Origin: Bacillota bacterium
GTDB taxonomy: Bacteria > Bacillota > Clostridia > Lachnospirales > Lachnospiraceae
Length of the DNA: 16,503 nt
Direction of reading: 5' to 3'
NCBI GenBank assembly: GCA_023419655.1
Contig: JAEZXP010000196.1
Location: forward strand, 1 to 16,503
A model generated the notes under the pieces. The model did no database searches and was not told the origin of the DNA. It was given only the letters and a program-made list of their open reading frames with translations. The translations under genes were made by a program, and so were the position numbers. This document shows, piece by piece, positions 14,372 to 16,503 of the stretch (positions within the stretch are counted from its first letter, which is position 1; every line of letters begins with the position of its first letter).

Positions 14372-15910
14372 TTATGCTCTCCCTTCCAAGCCTGCAATTA
14401 AGGCACTGGCTAAACGCGTATTCTGATAATTACTCCCAGACACAATGATGCCTGCATCTGCAAGAAGCTTTTCCTTTTCCTCTACATTCTGAGGGTCCTC
14501 CTTGGAGCCGCAGATACTTGCTAAAAATGTAACATGTCTTTCTTTCTCTTTTTTAATTTTTTTATAAATATCAATCACAGGGGTAAAGGGGTCTTCATGG
14601 ACACCGGGGCCTGTGATAAAGTCAATAAGAACAACTGCAACCTCAGGGTCTTTTAATTCTTCATATAACCGTTTCATTCTGATTGCGGGGTCGAATACCG
14701 GATGAGGGGTATCATACGTAAAGTCCTCCGCTCCCAAGTCTAAAATGGTGTTTTTATAGCTGTCCAAATGTGTCTCCAGCTTTTTGGCATATTTTGTATC
14801 CAAATTACTGTACATAACTGTGTCCTTATTATGTTCATGGAAATAAATCATACTTTCCTCTGTAAATGTTCCGCCACAGTAAAGACCACGGAAATATTTC
14901 TGCTCCTTTGTATATTTTTTCAGCTCGTCTTTGGTGATTTTATCTATTTCCTCATCTTTGTAACCAAATGTCACCTCTTCATCCATGCAAAGCTTTACAG
15001 CCTCAATTGCCGCAGCTTCCAGGCTGAACACACCTTTGACCTTATGGTTATGGAATAAGGACTCATCACTTCCCAGAAAAACTGCTACCACCGGCTTTGT
15101 CAATCTGTCTGCCAAGGTCAGAATGTTTTCCATCACTGAAATATCTGCCAGTTTTGATACCAGCACAATTACCCTGGTGTTCTTATCTCTTTCCATTCTC
15201 ATCATACCCTGCTTCATCATTCGTCCCCCAATCTCGGGATACAAATCACGTCCCCCGGTTCCGATAAGATTCGAGACACCTGAACCAAGTTTTTCTATAA
15301 TACAGGCAACCTCCTGCGCTCCGCTGCCGGATGCCGCCACAATACCAATCTCACCTTTTGTCACAATACTTCCGGCTCCCAGAGCAACACCGTCTATAAG
15401 ACCTACACCACAATCAGGTCCCATCATAAGCAGGTCTTTTTCTATGGCCAGTTTTTTCATTTCCAGCTCTTCTGAAAGAGAAACATTGTCACTGAACATA
15501 AATACATCCATTCCCTTTTCCAACGCTATTAATGCCTCGGCTTTCGCATACTCACCAGGCAATGATATCTGAACCAAATCATAAGAATCCTCAAACAAAT
15601 TAATATCATCAATAGACTTGTATACAGCTGTAGAATCCCTGCCGGAGGATTGATTCAATAGCTCTTTGCTTCTCTTTATGACTGCGTCAATACTTTCTTC
15701 TCCGTCTCCGGTAAATGCCAGCAGCAAATCATTAGGATTTACTTCATCTGTTATCTGATATCCCATCCCTATCAGAGCCTCTATATTGGCTCTTGTTGCC
15801 ATTCCGGCTTCCGCATTGCTGATACCTGGCATTTTGATAAGCATATCACTGACCGACATTAAAGATACAGAATCAACATATCTATTTTTAACTATGATTA
15901 CTTTATTCAT
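14372..15910 (-). CDS. allF: FdrA/AllF-like acyl-CoA-synthetase-fold protein, carbamoyltransferase subunit
   Basis: FdrA resembles the alpha subunit and ligase part of succinyl-CoA synthetase. In E. coli it is now assigned as the AllF subunit of oxamate carbamoyltransferase (oxalurate + phosphate to oxamate + carbamoyl phosphate). The 512-residue protein has the Rossmann-type half with MGPDCG (163-168), ASGSGAQE (193-200) and GTGGRDL (217-223). The C-terminal flavodoxin-like ligase half has LDLGAEDFTYDTPHPVFDPA and VVLIDFITGPGVHEDP. No phosphohistidine loop of classical succinyl-CoA synthetase is evident. The ATG at 15910 follows AGAGGTGA by about 8 nt; the ATG at 15928 lacks a ribosome site. 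It begins 14 bp after the upstream flavoprotein stop and precedes allG by 2 bp. Confidence 0.88.
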   Translation of the reverse strand: MNKVIIVKNRYVDSVSLMSVSDMLIKMPGISNAEAGMATRANIEALIGMGYQITDEVNPNDLLLAFTGDGEESIDAVIKRSKELLNQSSGRDSTAVYKSIDDINLFEDSYDLVQISLPGEYAKAEALIALEKGMDVFMFSDNVSLSEELEMKKLAIEKDLLMMGPDCGVGLIDGVALGAGSIVTKGEIGIVAASGSGAQEVACIIEKLGSGVSNLIGTGGRDLYPEIGGRMMKQGMMRMERDKNTRVIVLVSKLADISVMENILTLADRLTKPVVAVFLGSDESLFHNHKVKGVFSLEAAAIEAVKLCMDEEVTFGYKDEEIDKITKDELKKYTKEQKYFRGLYCGGTFTEESMIYFHEHNKDTVMYSNLDTKYAKKLETHLDSYKNTILDLGAEDFTYDTPHPVFDPAIRMKRLYEELKDPEVAVVLIDFITGPGVHEDPFTPVIDIYKKIKKEKERHVTFLASICGSKEDPQNVEEKEKLLADAGIIVSGSNYQNTRLASALIAGLEGRA

Positions 15911-15924
15911 ATAATTTTCACCTC

Positions 15925-16503
15925 TCATCTTATGGGTTCTTGATATATATATTCCTTCTGGTTTTGCTTTTGCAAGATAATTCTATATTTATTTTTTATA
16001 CAGCCAGGGTAGTCATCCCTCAAATGGCATCCTGCACTTTCCCTTCTCTCAAGCGCTGCAACAGCCACAAGATATGACGTTGACACATCATTTCTCAGGC
16101 GCATCCAATTATATATCATAAGGTCAGAGGATTTTATAACCGCATTTTCCAGCTCTTCTTTAAGTGCGGATAATTGCTTCACAGCTTCTGTCAGTCCTTC
16201 TTCACAGCGAATAACATTCACATATTCCTGAAGGATATCCTGCATCTGCTTTCTAATCTCATCCATCCGCTCCATGGTCATTTCTATTCTATCTTCTGTA
16301 TGGTTATGATGAATGGCAGTATTCATCCACTCCTGCCATCTGCAATGCTGCTGTTCATCAACCATTCCTTGAAGATAAATCTTTGCTGATTCACCGGCCT
16401 GACTTCCAAAAATTATAGTTTCCAGACCGGCATTTCCGCCTATCCGGTTCGCTCCATGAATGCCTCCGGTTATCTCACCACATGCAAACACCCCGTATAC
16501 CGG
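15925..16503 (-). CDS. Fumarate-reductase/aspartate-oxidase-like flavoprotein, C-terminal part
   Basis: The gene enters from the right edge; only its last 192 codons are visible. The visible part starts in VFACGEITGGIHGANRIGGNAG, the conserved end of the FAD_binding_2 domain of succinate dehydrogenase/fumarate reductase, adenylylsulfate reductase and L-aspartate oxidase flavoproteins. A helical C-terminal domain follows, with LIYNWMRLRNDVSTSYLVAVAAL-type packing and RRESAGCHLRDDYP. In typical relatives the last motif is RRESRGAH.R.DYP, so Arg is Ala here. The gene ends 14 bp before allF and surely belongs to the same transcript. It may oxidise or reduce a pathway intermediate, or pass electrons to a neighbouring iron-sulfur subunit outside the window. 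The substrate cannot be told from this piece. Confidence 0.85.
   Translation of the reverse strand, partial: PVYGVFACGEITGGIHGANRIGGNAGLETIIFGSQAGESAKIYLQGMVDEQQHCRWQEWMNTAIHHNHTEDRIEMTMERMDEIRKQMQDILQEYVNVIRCEEGLTEAVKQLSALKEELENAVIKSSDLMIYNWMRLRNDVSTSYLVAVAALERRESAGCHLRDDYPGCIKNKYRIILQKQNQKEYIYQEPIR

Overview
The window looks like chromosomal DNA of a motile, low-GC, anaerobic Firmicute, most likely a Clostridia/Lachnospiraceae-type organism. The reasons are a CodY regulator next to flagellar rod genes, strong GGAGG ribosome sites, AT-rich spacers, and an anaerobe-type EtfB/EtfA/FAD-dehydrogenase set. The genus is inference. Every gene I can support lies on the minus strand, so transcription runs from high to low coordinates.

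Region 1 (16503 to 7392) is one tightly packed catabolic gene cluster with overlaps or short gaps, and its promoter lies outside the window. In transcription order it holds the C-terminal part of a fumarate-reductase-like flavoprotein, an FdrA/AllF homologue, a YlbE/AllG (DUF1116) homologue, an acetate-kinase-family protein, a YlbF/AllH (DUF2877) homologue, EtfB, EtfA with a degenerate N-terminal ferredoxin domain, and a GlcD/LctD-type FAD-linked 2-hydroxyacid dehydrogenase. AllF, AllG and AllH are the three proteins assigned to oxamate carbamoyltransferase in E. coli. EtfB-EtfA-dehydrogenase is the order of the electron-confurcating lactate dehydrogenase of acetogens (lctBCD). The usual carbamate kinase (AllK) is missing, and an acetate kinase homologue with altered active-site residues takes its place. 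My inference is that a 2-hydroxy acid (ureidoglycolate is the obvious candidate) is oxidised by the flavoenzyme/ETF complex. The resulting 2-oxo-acyl urea would be phosphorolysed by AllFGH, and the kinase would recover ATP from the acyl or carbamoyl phosphate.

Region 2 (7391 to 2209) holds core DNA-uptake and DNA-maintenance genes: comM (yifB), dprA and topA. A perfect 11-bp inverted repeat covers the probable comM promoter. The 296-bp dprA-topA gap holds two promoter-like sequences. Region 3 (2208 to 1222) is codY, with an extended -10 promoter and a terminator-like hairpin at the very start of its leader; a bidirectional terminator follows the gene.

Region 4 (1221 to 1) starts a flagellar operon with flgB and flgC (flgC runs off the window). 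The flgB-flgC gap contains three tandem 48-49 bp units. Each carries a hairpin in which a perfect Shine-Dalgarno sequence is paired to its own complement; only the last, broken copy leaves the flgC ribosome site free. The order dprA-topA-codY-flgB-flgC matches that known in Bacillus, with the trmFO, xerC and hslVU genes absent here.
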